This document shows, one piece after another, positions 1-7,960 of a stretch of DNA of 64,000 nt. Each line of letters starts with the position of its first letter. Position 1 is the first letter of the stretch. The translations under genes were made by a program, and so were the position numbers. Origin of the DNA: Klenkia brasiliensis. Its GTDB lineage: Bacteria; Actinomycetota; Actinomycetes; Mycobacteriales; Geodermatophilaceae. Under the pieces are notes generated by a model that saw only the letters and a program-made list of their open reading frames with translations, was not told the DNA's origin and did no database searches. The stretch spans positions 464,060 to 528,059 of the forward strand of contig NZ_FNCF01000001.1 in the NCBI RefSeq assembly GCF_900100695.1, written 5' to 3'.

Positions 1-382
1 CGGAGGCGCCGCCGGCGATCATCGCGAAGGCCCCGGTCACCCGGCTGACCCCGCGCTGCAGGGCCATCAGCCGGCCGGCCAGCACGCTGAGCAGCAACGT
101 CCCCACGGTCACCGCCAGGACCGGCAGCCAGTCGGCGGCGATGGTCTCCAGCGTCGACAGCGAGACCAGCGCGCCGATGGAGACCCCCACCACCGCCTGC
201 GCGACGGTCATGCCCTGCTTGGGCGGCACCGGCGGCCCGGCGACGAGCAGGGCGCGGCCCAGGCCCGCGACCAGCCCGGCGAACAGCGTCGCCGAGGGCA
301 CCGAGAGCAGCTCCAGCACGACCGACAGGACGACCGCGACGGCCAGCACGGCCAGCCAGTCCAGGAGCAGCCGCCGGTTCAT
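1..382 (-). CDS. AbrB-family membrane protein (N-terminal part, runs off the window)
   Basis: Reading the minus strand from an ATG at 382 gives 127 residues that stay open to the window edge. The protein is hydrophobic, with about four predicted membrane helices. Segments such as PSATLFAGLVAGL and GMTVAQAVVGVSIG resemble the AbrB duplication family (ammonia-monooxygenase-like putative transporters). The family's usual length is about 350 residues, so roughly a third is visible. Substrate and direction of transport are unknown. An AGGAG lies about 14 bases upstream of the ATG, rather far for a ribosome site. The plus-strand reading frame over the same bases is a shadow. Confidence 0.75.
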   Translation of the reverse strand, partial: MNRRLLLDWLAVLAVAVVLSVVLELLSVPSATLFAGLVAGLGRALLVAGPPVPPKQGMTVAQAVVGVSIGALVSLSTLETIAADWLPVLAVTVGTLLLSVLAGRLMALQRGVSRVTGAFAMIAGGAS

Positions 383-510
383 CGGGGCCCACTCTGCTCC
401 TGGGGCGCAGGTCACGCCGCCGGCGAGGGAGGACGACGCCGTGGAGCCGAGCCGCACCCGCCCCGCCGACGCGGCCCGGTCGCCCACCGCGCCGGGGTGG
501 CGGGCGCTGG

Positions 511-804
511 TCAGCCGCCGGTGATGCGGCGCAGCTCGGCGACGTGGGCGGTGAACGCCGCACGGCCGGCCCGGGTCAGCGACAGCGACGTGCGCTGCCG
601 GGACGCCACGGTGGCCTTGCTGACCCGCACGTAGCCGGCGTCCTCGAGCTGCTTGACGTGCTTGGACAGCACCGAGTCGCTGACCCCGACGGTGTCGCGG
701 ACGGCCGCGAAGTCCATCACGTCGACGGCCGCGAGCAGGCCGCAGACCTGCAGCCGCGGCGGGGCGTGCACGACCTGGTCGAACCGGGGCTCGACGGCGG
801 TCAC
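511..804 (-). CDS. Winged-helix transcriptional regulator (MarR/HTH_34-like)
   Basis: A 97-residue protein from a GTG whose first four bases overlap the stop of the upstream membrane-protein gene (GTGA). Residues 5-90 form one winged helix: LQVCGLLAAVDVMDFAAVRD, then VSDSVLSKHVKQLEDAGYV as recognition helix, then a wing of the type RQRTSLSLTRAGRAAF. This is the short regulator type commonly found next to small integral membrane proteins in actinobacteria. The overlap implies co-translation with the upstream gene. Target and ligand are unknown; autoregulation of the pair is an inference. The much longer open frame continuing upstream on this strand is a high-GC artefact. Confidence 0.85.
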   Translation of the reverse strand: MTAVEPRFDQVVHAPPRLQVCGLLAAVDVMDFAAVRDTVGVSDSVLSKHVKQLEDAGYVRVSKATVASRQRTSLSLTRAGRAAFTAHVAELRRITGG

Positions 805-1253
805 CGCCCTGCCCGGAGGTCGCGCTGGTAGGCCGTCGTCCAGCGGGAGCTGAGCACCGCGGCACCGACGCCCAGCAGGACGCCGGCCCCGACCATGGCG
901 TACCGGACGTCGAGCACCAGCTCGGCGACCAGGCCCACGGCCAGCACGACCGCGCAGGCCAGCGCCCACACCCGCACGAGCGGCCTGGTCGACGGGCTGC
1001 CGTGGAACCCGCTGACCCACATCCCCGTGTGCCGCCGGTAGGCCGCCGCCAGCAGGCCGGTGCCGATCGCGAAGACCGGCAGCGCGGCGAGGGTGGCCCA
1101 GGGGAAGGCGAAGGAGTACGTCGCGAGGAAGCCGCCCAGCAGCACGCCCAGCGCGGGGTCGTACCAGCGGGGCTGGCGGGCGCGGTCGGCGAGGGCCGCG
1201 CGGTCGGTGTCCAGCGCGGCCAGCGAGGCCGCGGCGTCGTCTCGACTTTCCAT
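801..1253 (-). CDS. Small integral membrane protein of unknown function
   Basis: 150 residues from an ATG at 1253. A charged N-terminal 25 residues is followed by four hydrophobic helices (about 33-52, 54-72, 95-113, 118-137) and a short basic tail. It is the first gene of a two-gene unit with the winged-helix regulator, whose GTG overlaps its stop. The arrangement recalls actinobacterial regulator plus membrane-protein pairs that respond to membrane or drug stress, but no motif identifies a function. It is divergent from the cobalamin operon, with the B12 riboswitch lying between them. Confidence 0.75.
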   Translation of the reverse strand: MESRDDAAASLAALDTDRAALADRARQPRWYDPALGVLLGGFLATYSFAFPWATLAALPVFAIGTGLLAAAYRRHTGMWVSGFHGSPSTRPLVRVWALACAVVLAVGLVAELVLDVRYAMVGAGVLLGVGAAVLSSRWTTAYQRDLRAGR

Positions 1254-1289
1254 GCCGGAAAGTCTGCCGGACGACTTTCCGGATCGTCA

Positions 1290-1412
1290 AGTCTGCGGCG
1301 TGGTGAGATGGACGCGAACTGCGACGGCAGTGCAGGAAGCCGGTGCGACTCCGGCGCGGTCCCGCCACTGTCAGCCCCCCGGGGTGAGCCAGGAACTGCC
1401 GCCGTCGCCACC
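1290..1412 (+). promoter_or_regulatory. Cobalamin (AdoCbl) riboswitch
   Basis: The sequence holds hallmark conserved blocks of the cobalamin riboswitch. A GCCGGTGCGACTCCGGCGCG segment at 1339-1358 leads into GGTCCCGCCACTG (1358-1370), and a B12-box-like AGCCAGGAACTGCC follows at 1387-1400. Boundaries are approximate. Downstream, CCGGG (about 1421) and CCCGG (about 1434) can pair next to the GGGGAGAGG ribosome site (about 1437-1445) that precedes the GTG at 1453. Control of translation initiation by sequestering this site is a reasonable inference. The element heads a cobalamin operon, as expected. Confidence 0.88.
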
Positions 1413-1452
1413 TGCCACCTCCGGGCGCGGACACCCGGGGAGAGGAACCCCC

Positions 1453-3480
1453 GTGGTCTACCCCTTCAGCGCCGTGGTCGGCATGGACGACATGCGCCTG
1501 GCCCTGCTGCTCAACGCCGTCTCCCCCGCCGTCGGCGGCGTGCTGGTGCGCGGGGAGAAGGGCACGGCGAAGTCCACCGCGGTCCGCGCGCTGGCCGCCG
1601 TCCTGCCCGCGGTGGACGTCGTCCCCGGCTGCCGGTTCGGCTGCGACCCCGCCGCCCCCGACCCGGCCTGCCCCGACGGCCCGCACCCGGCCGACGGCCC
1701 GGCGGCGCAGCGGCCGGCCCGCCTGGTGGAGCTGCCGGTCGGCGCCTCGGAGGACCGGCTGGTCGGCTCGCTGGACATCGAGCGGGCGCTCACCGAGGGC
1801 GTGAAGAGCTTCGAGCCCGGGCTGCTGGCCGCCGCGCACCGCGGCGTGCTCTACGTCGACGAGGTCAACCTGCTGCACGACCACCTGGTGGACCTGCTGC
1901 TGGACGCCGCCGCGCTGGGCCGGGCCTACGTCGAGCGCGAGGGCGTGTCGGTGCAGCACGCCGCCCGGTTCCTGCTGGTGGGCACGATGAACCCCGAGGA
2001 GGGCGAGCTGCGGCCGCAGCTGCTGGACCGCTTCGGCCTTACCGTGGAGGTCGCCGCCCCCCGCGACGCCGCGCTGCGCGCCGAGGTGGTGCGCCGCCGG
2101 TTCGCCGCCGACGCCGACCCCGCCGGCTTCGGGGCCCGCTGGTCGTCCGAGGAGCGGGAGCTCGCCGACCGGATCGCCGCGGCCCGGGCGCTGCTGCCCG
2201 ACGTCGTGCTCGGCGACGCCGCGCTGGCCCAGGTCACCGCGGTGTGCGCCGCGTTCGGCGTCGACGGGCTGCGCGCCGACATCGTCACCGCCCGCGCCGC
2301 GATCGCGCACGCCGCCTGGTCGGGCCGCGCGGAGGTGACCGAGGACGACGTCCGGGTCGCCGCCCGCCTGGCGCTGCCGCACCGCCGCCGCCGCAACCCC
2401 TTCGACGCCCCCGGCCTGGACGAGGAGACCCTCGAGCAGGCCCTGGACGACGCCCGCCCCGACCCCGAGGACGACCCCACCCCCCCGGAGGGCGGTCCGG
2501 GTGGCCCGGGCGGACCCACCGACACCGACGCCGACGCCCCGCCCCGCGAGGGCGAGGGAGCCCCTCCCCCACGGTCCGGGCCGCAGGGTGGTGCAGGGGA
2601 TCCCCTGCCCCCCACCGGCGGGACCGGGGAAGGCGAGGGCGACGTCGCCGGCCCGGCGCCCGAGCGGGCCGCCGTGGCGCCCGACGCGGCGTTCCGCGCC
2701 CGGCGCCTGGAGGTCCCCGGCATCGGCGCGGGCGTGGCCGGCCGGCGCTCCAAGGCGCGCAGCGAGCGCGGCCGGGTGGTCGGCTCCCGCCGTCCCGAGG
2801 GCACGGTGACCCGGCTGCACCTGGTCGACACCGTCGTGGCCGCCGCCCCGCACCAGCGCGAGCGCGGCCGCACCGGCCCCGGGCTGCGGCTGGAGCGCGC
2901 CGACCTGCGGCAGGCCGAGCTGGAGGGCCGCGAGGGCAACCTGGTGCTGTTCGTGCTCGACGCCTCGGGCTCGATGGGCTCCCGCAGCCGGGTGGCCGCG
3001 GTCAAGGGCGCCGTCCTCTCGCTGCTCACCGACGCCTACCAGCGGCGGGACAAGGTGGGCCTGGTGACCTTCCGCGGCGCCGGGGCCGAGCTGGCGCTGC
3101 CGCCCACGTGGTCGGTGGAGGCCGCCGCGGCCCGGCTGACCGACCTGCCCACCGGGGGCCGCTCGCCGGTCGCCGCCGGGTTGCTGCGGGCCCACGAGGT
3201 GCTGCGGGTGGAGCGGGTGCGCGACCCCCGCCGCCGTCCGCTGCTGGTCGTGGTGACCGACGGCCGGGCGACCGGCGAGCGCGGCACCGACCACCTGGGC
3301 CAGGCGCACCGCGCCGCCGGGCTGCTGCGGGCCGCGGGCACCGCGTCGGTGGTCGTGGACTGCGAGTCCGGCTTCGTGAAGCTCGGCCTGGCGCAGGTCC
3401 TGGGCGCGCACCTGGGCGGGCAGGTGCTCCGCATGGAGGACCTGGGCGCGCTGGTGCAGGACGTGAAGGACGCCGCCTGA
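1453..3480 (+). CDS. Magnesium/cobalto-chelatase ChlI-ChlD type fusion, cobalamin operon
   Basis: 675 residues. An N-terminal AAA+ ATPase domain carries Walker A GEKGTAKST (34-42) and Walker B VLYVDEVNLL (about 132-142). A Pro/Gly/acid-rich linker (about 316-410) leads to a C-terminal von Willebrand A domain with MIDAS motif DASGSMGS (about 502) and TDGRATG. This I/D fusion matches the putative chelatase (Rv2850c type) that precedes cobO, cobB and cysG in mycobacteria, so a role in cobalt insertion or metal trafficking for B12 is likely; the large CobN subunit is not in the window. The GTG at 1453 follows GGGGAGAGG and the riboswitch. The linker contains a perfect 16-bp palindrome (2593-2608). 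Confidence 0.88.
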   Translation: MVYPFSAVVGMDDMRLALLLNAVSPAVGGVLVRGEKGTAKSTAVRALAAVLPAVDVVPGCRFGCDPAAPDPACPDGPHPADGPAAQRPARLVELPVGASEDRLVGSLDIERALTEGVKSFEPGLLAAAHRGVLYVDEVNLLHDHLVDLLLDAAALGRAYVEREGVSVQHAARFLLVGTMNPEEGELRPQLLDRFGLTVEVAAPRDAALRAEVVRRRFAADADPAGFGARWSSEERELADRIAAARALLPDVVLGDAALAQVTAVCAAFGVDGLRADIVTARAAIAHAAWSGRAEVTEDDVRVAARLALPHRRRRNPFDAPGLDEETLEQALDDARPDPEDDPTPPEGGPGGPGGPTDTDADAPPREGEGAPPPRSGPQGGAGDPLPPTGGTGEGEGDVAGPAPERAAVAPDAAFRARRLEVPGIGAGVAGRRSKARSERGRVVGSRRPEGTVTRLHLVDTVVAAAPHQRERGRTGPGLRLERADLRQAELEGREGNLVLFVLDASGSMGSRSRVAAVKGAVLSLLTDAYQRRDKVGLVTFRGAGAELALPPTWSVEAAAARLTDLPTGGRSPVAAGLLRAHEVLRVERVRDPRRRPLLVVVTDGRATGERGTDHLGQAHRAAGLLRAAGTASVVVDCESGFVKLGLAQVLGAHLGGQVLRMEDLGALVQDVKDAA

Positions 3481-4094
3481 TGCCGCAGGGGCAGGTCACC
3501 GCGGTCCCGGTCGACGGGCTGACCACCAAGCAGCGCCGCAACCGGCCGCTGCTGGCGGTGCACACGGGGACGATGAAGGGCAAGTCCACCGCCGCCTTCG
3601 GCATGGCCCTGCGCGCGTGGAACCAGGGCTGGTCGATCGCGGTCTACCAGTTCGTCAAGAGCGCGAAGTGGAAGGTCGGCGAGGAGAACGTCATGACCAC
3701 CCTCGGCCGGCTCCACACCGAGACCGGCGAGGGCGGCCCGGTCGTCTGGCACAAGATGGGCTCGGGCTGGTCCTGGTCGCGCAAGCAGGGCGACGAGACC
3801 GACCACGCCGCCGACGCCGCCGAGGGGTGGGCGCAGATCAAGCGCGACCTGGCCGCCGAGGCGCACCGGTTCTACGTGCTCGACGAGTTCACCTACCCCA
3901 TGACGTGGGGCTGGGTGGACGTCGAGGACGTGGTGGAGACCATGCGCACCCGGCCGGGCAACCAGCACGTGGTGATCACCGGGCGCGACGCCCACCCGGC
4001 GCTCGTGGCGGCCGCGGACCTGGTCGTGGAGATGACCAAGGTCAAGCACCCGATGGACGCCGGCCAGAAGGGCCAGCGGGGCATCGAGTGGTGA
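3480..4094 (+). CDS. cobO: Cob(I)yrinic acid a,c-diamide adenosyltransferase
   Basis: 204 residues. The ATG shares one base with the preceding stop (TGATG). The P-loop-like HTGTMKGKST (about 28-37) replaces the commoner GNGKGKTT, and the body matches the CobA/CobO family (AFGMALRAWNQGW, VLDEFTYPMTWGWV, HVVITGRDAHPALVAAADLV). The enzyme transfers the adenosyl group of ATP to the cobalt of reduced corrinoids. Length is normal for the family. It is co-translated with the chelatase and cobB, giving the Rv2850c-cobO-cobB order known in mycobacteria. Confidence 0.95.
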   Translation: MPQGQVTAVPVDGLTTKQRRNRPLLAVHTGTMKGKSTAAFGMALRAWNQGWSIAVYQFVKSAKWKVGEENVMTTLGRLHTETGEGGPVVWHKMGSGWSWSRKQGDETDHAADAAEGWAQIKRDLAAEAHRFYVLDEFTYPMTWGWVDVEDVVETMRTRPGNQHVVITGRDAHPALVAAADLVVEMTKVKHPMDAGQKGQRGIEW

Positions 4095-5461
4095 CCATCC
4101 CCCGCGTCGTCCTCGCGGCACCGTCCTCCAGCGCGGGCAAGACGTCGATCGCCACCGGGCTGATCGCCGCGCTCACCGACCGCGGGCTCACCGTCTCCCC
4201 GCACAAGGTGGGCCCGGACTACATCGACCCCGGCTACCACTCGCTCGCCGCCGGGCGGCCGGGCCGCAACCTGGACAACTGGCTGGTCGGCGAGGAGCGG
4301 ATCGCGCCGCTGTTCCTGCACGGCGCCCGCGGGGCCGACGTCGCCGTCGTCGAGGGCGTGATGGGCCTGTTCGACGGCGCCAGCCACCCCTCGGTCGAGC
4401 CCGGCTTCGGGTCGACCGCGCACGTGGCCACCCAGCTGCGCGCCCCCGTCGTCCTCGTCGTGGACGCCTCCGCGCAGGCCCGCAGCGTGGCCGCCGTGGT
4501 GCACGGGTTCGCCACGTTCGACCCCACCGTGCGCCTGGGCGGGGTCATCCTCAACCGGGTCGGCTCCGACCGGCACGAGGCCATCCTGCGCGAGGCGCTG
4601 GGCTCGGCCGGGGTGCCGGTGCTGGGGGCGGTCCGCCGGATCGCCGACCTGGAGACGCCGTCCCGCCACCTGGGCCTGGTGCCCGCCGCCGAGCGGTCGG
4701 CCGAGGCGGTGCGCACCGTCCGCGCGCTGGGCGCCGTGGTCGGGTCGTCGGTCGACCTGGACGCCGTCCTGCGGCTGGCCCGCAGCGCCCCCGACCTGGA
4801 CGCCCGCCCGTGGGACCCCGCGGCCGAGGTCGAGCGGGTCGGGGGCCGGCCGGTGGTCGCCGTGGCCGGCGGTCCCGCGTTCACCTTCGGCTACGCCGAG
4901 ACCGCCGAGCTGCTCGCCGCGGCCGGCGCCGAGGTGGTCACCGTGGACCCGCTGCGGGACTCCGCGCTGCCGCCGGGCACCGCGGGCCTGGTGGTCGGCG
5001 GCGGCTTCCCCGAGGTGCACGCCTCCGCGCTGGCGGCCAACGTCGGCCTGCGGACGGCGATCGCCGAGCTGGCCGCCTCGGGCGCACCGGTCGCGGCCGA
5101 GTGCGCCGGGCTGCTGTACCTCGCCGGGTCCCTGGACGGCGAGCCGATGTGCGGGGTGCTCGACGCGCAGGCCGCGATGCACCCGCGGCTGACCCTGGGC
5201 TACCGCGCCGCGGTCGCGATGACCGACAGCGTGCTGGCCCCCGCGGGCACCCGGGTGCGCGGGCACGAGTTCCACCGCACGCGCACCTCCCCCGGCGCCG
5301 GGCCCTCGCCCGCGTGGCAGTGGAGCGCCGACGGGCCCGAGGGGTTCGTGCAGGGCGGGGTGCACGCCTCCTACCTGCACCTGAACTGGGCCGGGTCCCC
5401 GCAGCTGGCCTCGCGGTTCGTCGCGGCGGCCGCCCGAGCCCGGGCGGGGGCGCCGGCGTGA
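4091..5461 (+). CDS. cobB: Cobyrinic acid / hydrogenobyrinic acid a,c-diamide synthase
   Basis: 456 residues; the GTG overlaps the cobO stop as GTGA. The N-terminal ATP-binding domain has P-loop APSSSAGKTS (about 8-17), followed by the family motif VGPDYIDPGYH. The C-terminal class I glutamine amidotransferase-like domain has catalytic Cys338 in AECAGLLYLAG and a histidine in GVHASYLHLNWAG near residue 426. It amidates the a and c side chains of the corrin ring using glutamine and ATP. Length and motif order are typical of CobB/CbiA. The next gene again starts inside its stop codon. Confidence 0.96.
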   Translation: MTIPRVVLAAPSSSAGKTSIATGLIAALTDRGLTVSPHKVGPDYIDPGYHSLAAGRPGRNLDNWLVGEERIAPLFLHGARGADVAVVEGVMGLFDGASHPSVEPGFGSTAHVATQLRAPVVLVVDASAQARSVAAVVHGFATFDPTVRLGGVILNRVGSDRHEAILREALGSAGVPVLGAVRRIADLETPSRHLGLVPAAERSAEAVRTVRALGAVVGSSVDLDAVLRLARSAPDLDARPWDPAAEVERVGGRPVVAVAGGPAFTFGYAETAELLAAAGAEVVTVDPLRDSALPPGTAGLVVGGGFPEVHASALAANVGLRTAIAELAASGAPVAAECAGLLYLAGSLDGEPMCGVLDAQAAMHPRLTLGYRAAVAMTDSVLAPAGTRVRGHEFHRTRTSPGAGPSPAWQWSADGPEGFVQGGVHASYLHLNWAGSPQLASRFVAAAARARAGAPA

Positions 5462-5913
5462 CCGTCCAGCGTGGATCAGGGGAGCTGATCCAACTTCATC
5501 CTGGTGCACCAGATCTCGTGCAGGAGGACGGACGTCGATCAACCTCCCTGATCAACGCTGAGCAGGAGGTGGTCGTCGGGATCGGGGCGCGGCCGGGTGT
5601 CACCGCCGACGTCGTGCTCGCCGCCGTCGACGCCGTCCTGCCCGCCGGTTCCCGGGTGCGGGCCCTGGCCACCGTGGACCGGCGCGCCGCGGAGCCCGGC
5701 GTGCGCGGGGCCGCGGCCGCCCGGGGCTGGCCGCTGGTCGCGTTCCCGGTCGAGGCGCTGGCCGCCGTCCCCGTGCCGTCGGTCTCGGCCCGGGTCGCCG
5801 CCGCCCTCGGCACGCCGTCGGTGGCGGAGGCCGCCGCCCTCGCCGACGGCGGCCGGCTGGTGGTGCCCAAGACCGTCCGCGGCCCGGTGACCGTGGCCGT
5901 CGCGTCCCGGTGA
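5458..5913 (+). CDS. CbiG C-terminal/CobE-family cobalamin biosynthesis protein with repeat-derived N-terminus
   Basis: 151 residues if translation starts at the GTG overlapping the cobB stop. From about residue 38 (VVVGIGARPGV) it matches the CbiG_C/CobE fold: VTADVVLAAVDAVL, VRALATVDRRAAEPGV, and PSVAEAAALADGG near the end. The family acts around ring contraction and acetaldehyde extrusion in B12 synthesis, though CobE itself is poorly characterised. The first 37 codons are nearly all contributed by an 86-bp imperfect palindrome (5471-5556) with lower GC than its surroundings. An alternative GTG at 5569 would start exactly at the conserved core, but no spaced ribosome site precedes it (AGGAG abuts the codon). 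Confidence 0.8.
   Translation: MTVQRGSGELIQLHPGAPDLVQEDGRRSTSLINAEQEVVVGIGARPGVTADVVLAAVDAVLPAGSRVRALATVDRRAAEPGVRGAAAARGWPLVAFPVEALAAVPVPSVSARVAAALGTPSVAEAAALADGGRLVVPKTVRGPVTVAVASR
5471..5556. repeat. 86-bp near-perfect palindrome (MITE/REP-like) inside the CobE-like gene
   Basis: The left outer arm GTGGATCAGG and right outer arm CCTGATCAAC are inverted copies with one mismatch. The inverted relationship runs to the centre, AGATCT at 5511-5516, with 31 of 43 positions paired. The element is intragenic and keeps the reading frame open. Its base composition differs from the flanks. No transposase is nearby and I noticed no second copy by eye in this window. It looks like a small mobile or palindromic repeat; that it is dispersed elsewhere in the genome is an inference. 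Confidence 0.75.
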
Positions 5914-6911
5914 CCGACCTGCACCACCACGGGGACGTCGAGGCCACCCCCGGGCTGGTCGACCTGGCGGTCAACGTGCGCGCCGGCGCTCCCCCGGCCT
6001 GGCTGCGCGCGGTGCTGCGCGCCGCGGTCGACGACTGCGCCGCCTACCCCGACCCCGCCCGCGCCCGGGCCGCCGTCGCCGCCGCGCACGGCCGACCCGT
6101 CGAGGAGGTGCTGCTGACCGCCGGCGCCGCGGAGACGTTCACCCTGGTCGCGCGTGCCCTTCGGCCGCGCCGCGCGGTCGTGGTCCACCCGTCCTTCACC
6201 GAGCCCGAGGCGGCGCTGCGCGCGCACGGCCACCCGGTGCACCGGCACCTGCTCGCCCCGCCGTCCTACCGCCTCACCCCGCCGCCGGGGGACGCCGACC
6301 TGGTGGTGCTGGGCAACCCGACCAACCCCACCTCGGTGCTGCACCCCGCCGCCGACGTCGCCGCGCTGTGCCGGCCCGGCCGCACCGTGGTCCTCGACGA
6401 GGCCTTCGCCGACACCGACCCCGGCGAGCCGCAGTCGCTGGCCGCCCGCCGGGACCTGCCCGGGCTGCTGGTGGTGCGCAGCCTGACCAAGACCTGGGGG
6501 CTGGCGGGTCTGCGGGTCGGCTACGCCCTCGGCCCGGCCGACCTGGTGGCCGCGCTGGCCGCCGTCCAGCCGCACTGGCCGGTGTCCACCCCGGCGCTCG
6601 CCGCGCTGGAGGCCTGCGCCGGCGTCGACACCGACGGCTGGGCCCGGGAGCTCGCCGGTCACCGGGCAGCCCTGCTGGACCTGCTGCCGGACGGCGTCGA
6701 GGTGGTCGGCACCCCGGCGTCGTCGTTCGTGCTGCTGCGGGTCCCCGGCGCCGAGGCGGTGCGGCTGCGGCTGCGCGGGGCCGGGTTCGCCGTCCGCCGC
6801 GGCGACACCTTCCCCGGGCTCGACCCGGACCACCTGCGGGTCGCCGTGCGCGACCCGGCGACCTCCGCGGCGTTCGCCGCGGCCCTGGCTGCGATCCTGG
6901 AGCGACCATGA
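5910..6911 (+). CDS. cobC: Class I PLP aminotransferase of cobalamin synthesis (CobC/CobD-like threonine-phosphate decarboxylase family)
   Basis: 333 residues; GTG overlapping the previous stop. The fold-type I aminotransferase pattern is visible: NPTNPTSVLHP for cofactor and substrate binding, VVLDEAFAD with the pyridine-nitrogen Asp, and the Schiff-base Lys194 in RSLTKTWGLAGLRVGY. It resembles mycobacterial Rv2231c and Salmonella CobD, which provide the aminopropanol arm of cobalamin; whether this enzyme decarboxylates threonine phosphate or acts as a histidinol-phosphate-type aminotransferase cannot be settled from sequence. Its place between the CobE-like gene and cobT supports a corrinoid role. 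Confidence 0.85.
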   Translation: MTDLHHHGDVEATPGLVDLAVNVRAGAPPAWLRAVLRAAVDDCAAYPDPARARAAVAAAHGRPVEEVLLTAGAAETFTLVARALRPRRAVVVHPSFTEPEAALRAHGHPVHRHLLAPPSYRLTPPPGDADLVVLGNPTNPTSVLHPAADVAALCRPGRTVVLDEAFADTDPGEPQSLAARRDLPGLLVVRSLTKTWGLAGLRVGYALGPADLVAALAAVQPHWPVSTPALAALEACAGVDTDGWARELAGHRAALLDLLPDGVEVVGTPASSFVLLRVPGAEAVRLRLRGAGFAVRRGDTFPGLDPDHLRVAVRDPATSAAFAAALAAILERP

Positions 6912-7960
6912 GCCTGCTCGACGAGACCATCGCCGCCGTCGCACCCCGCGACCCCGCCGCCGAGCGGGCCGCCCGCGAGCGCCTGGACCGGATGACCAAG
7001 CCGCCGGGTTCCCTCGGCGTGCTGGAGGACGTCGCGGCGCAGCTGGCCGGCACCGCCGGGGCCTGCCCGCCGCCGCTGCCGGTCCCGGCCGCCGTCGCGG
7101 TCTTCGCCGGCGACCACGGCGTGCACGCCCAGGGCGTCACCCTGTGGCCGCAGGAGGTCACCGCGCAGATGGTGGCCAACTTCGCCGCCGGCGGCGCCGT
7201 CGTGAACGCCTTCGCCGCGCAGCTGGGCGCCGACGTGGTCGTGGTCGACGTGGGCGTCGCGGCGCCGTCGGGCCCCGCGCCCGGGCTCTGGGACCGCAAC
7301 GTCCGGCGCGGCACCGCCGACCTGGCCGAGGGCCCGGCCATGACGCCGGACGAGGCCCGCCGGGCCGTCGAGGTCGGCATCGAGGTGGCCACCGCGCTCG
7401 CCGCCGACCACGGCTGCCTGGTCACCGGCGACATGGGCATCACCAACACCACCGCCTCCGCCGCGCTGGTCTGCGCGTTCACCGGCGCGGCCCCCGCCGA
7501 GGCCACCGGTCGCGGCACCGGCGTCGACGACCCGACGCTGGCCCGCAAGGTCGCCGTCGTCGAGCGCGCCCTGGCCCGGCTGGACGGGGAGCGCGACCCG
7601 CTGACCGTGCTGGCCGAGGTCGGCGGGCTGGAGCACGCCGCGCTGGCCGGCTTCGTGCTGGGTGCGGCCGCCGCGCGGGTGCCGGTCGTGCTCGACGGCG
7701 TCATCGCCGGCTCGGCCGCCCTGGTCGCCGCGGCGCTGTGCCCGCCGGCGCTGGAGCACGCACTGGCCGGCCACGTGTCCGCCGAGCCCGGTCACGCGCT
7801 CGCGCTGCGCCACCTGGGTCTGCGCCCGCTGCTGGGCCTGGACCTGCGCCTGGGCGAGGGCACCGGCGCCCTGCTGGCCTCCCCGCTCGTCGCCAGCGCC
7901 GCCCGCGCACTGGCCGACGTCGCCACGTTCGACTCCGCCGGCGTCACCGAGAAGGCCTGA
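6908..7960 (+). CDS. cobT: Nicotinate-nucleotide-dimethylbenzimidazole phosphoribosyltransferase
   Basis: 350 residues from an ATG overlapping the aminotransferase stop (ATGA). Diagnostic CobT segments are RLDRMTKPPGSLG near the N-terminus, VFAGDHGVHAQGVTLWPQEV, GDMGITNTTASAA, EVGGLEHAALAGFVLGAAA, and LGEGTGALLA near the C-terminus with the probable catalytic Glu. The protein makes alpha-ribazole phosphate, the lower-ligand nucleotide. GDMGITNTT deviates slightly from the common GEMGIGNTT. Length is typical and the gene is embedded in the coupled cob operon. Confidence 0.96.
   Translation: MSLLDETIAAVAPRDPAAERAARERLDRMTKPPGSLGVLEDVAAQLAGTAGACPPPLPVPAAVAVFAGDHGVHAQGVTLWPQEVTAQMVANFAAGGAVVNAFAAQLGADVVVVDVGVAAPSGPAPGLWDRNVRRGTADLAEGPAMTPDEARRAVEVGIEVATALAADHGCLVTGDMGITNTTASAALVCAFTGAAPAEATGRGTGVDDPTLARKVAVVERALARLDGERDPLTVLAEVGGLEHAALAGFVLGAAAARVPVVLDGVIAGSAALVAAALCPPALEHALAGHVSAEPGHALALRHLGLRPLLGLDLRLGEGTGALLASPLVASAARALADVATFDSAGVTEKA

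Noticed and set aside
511-3411. 966-codon minus-strand frame ending in the winged-helix regulator
   Set aside because: Most of it is antisense to the chelatase gene; the real regulator starts at the GTG overlapping the upstream stop at 801-804.
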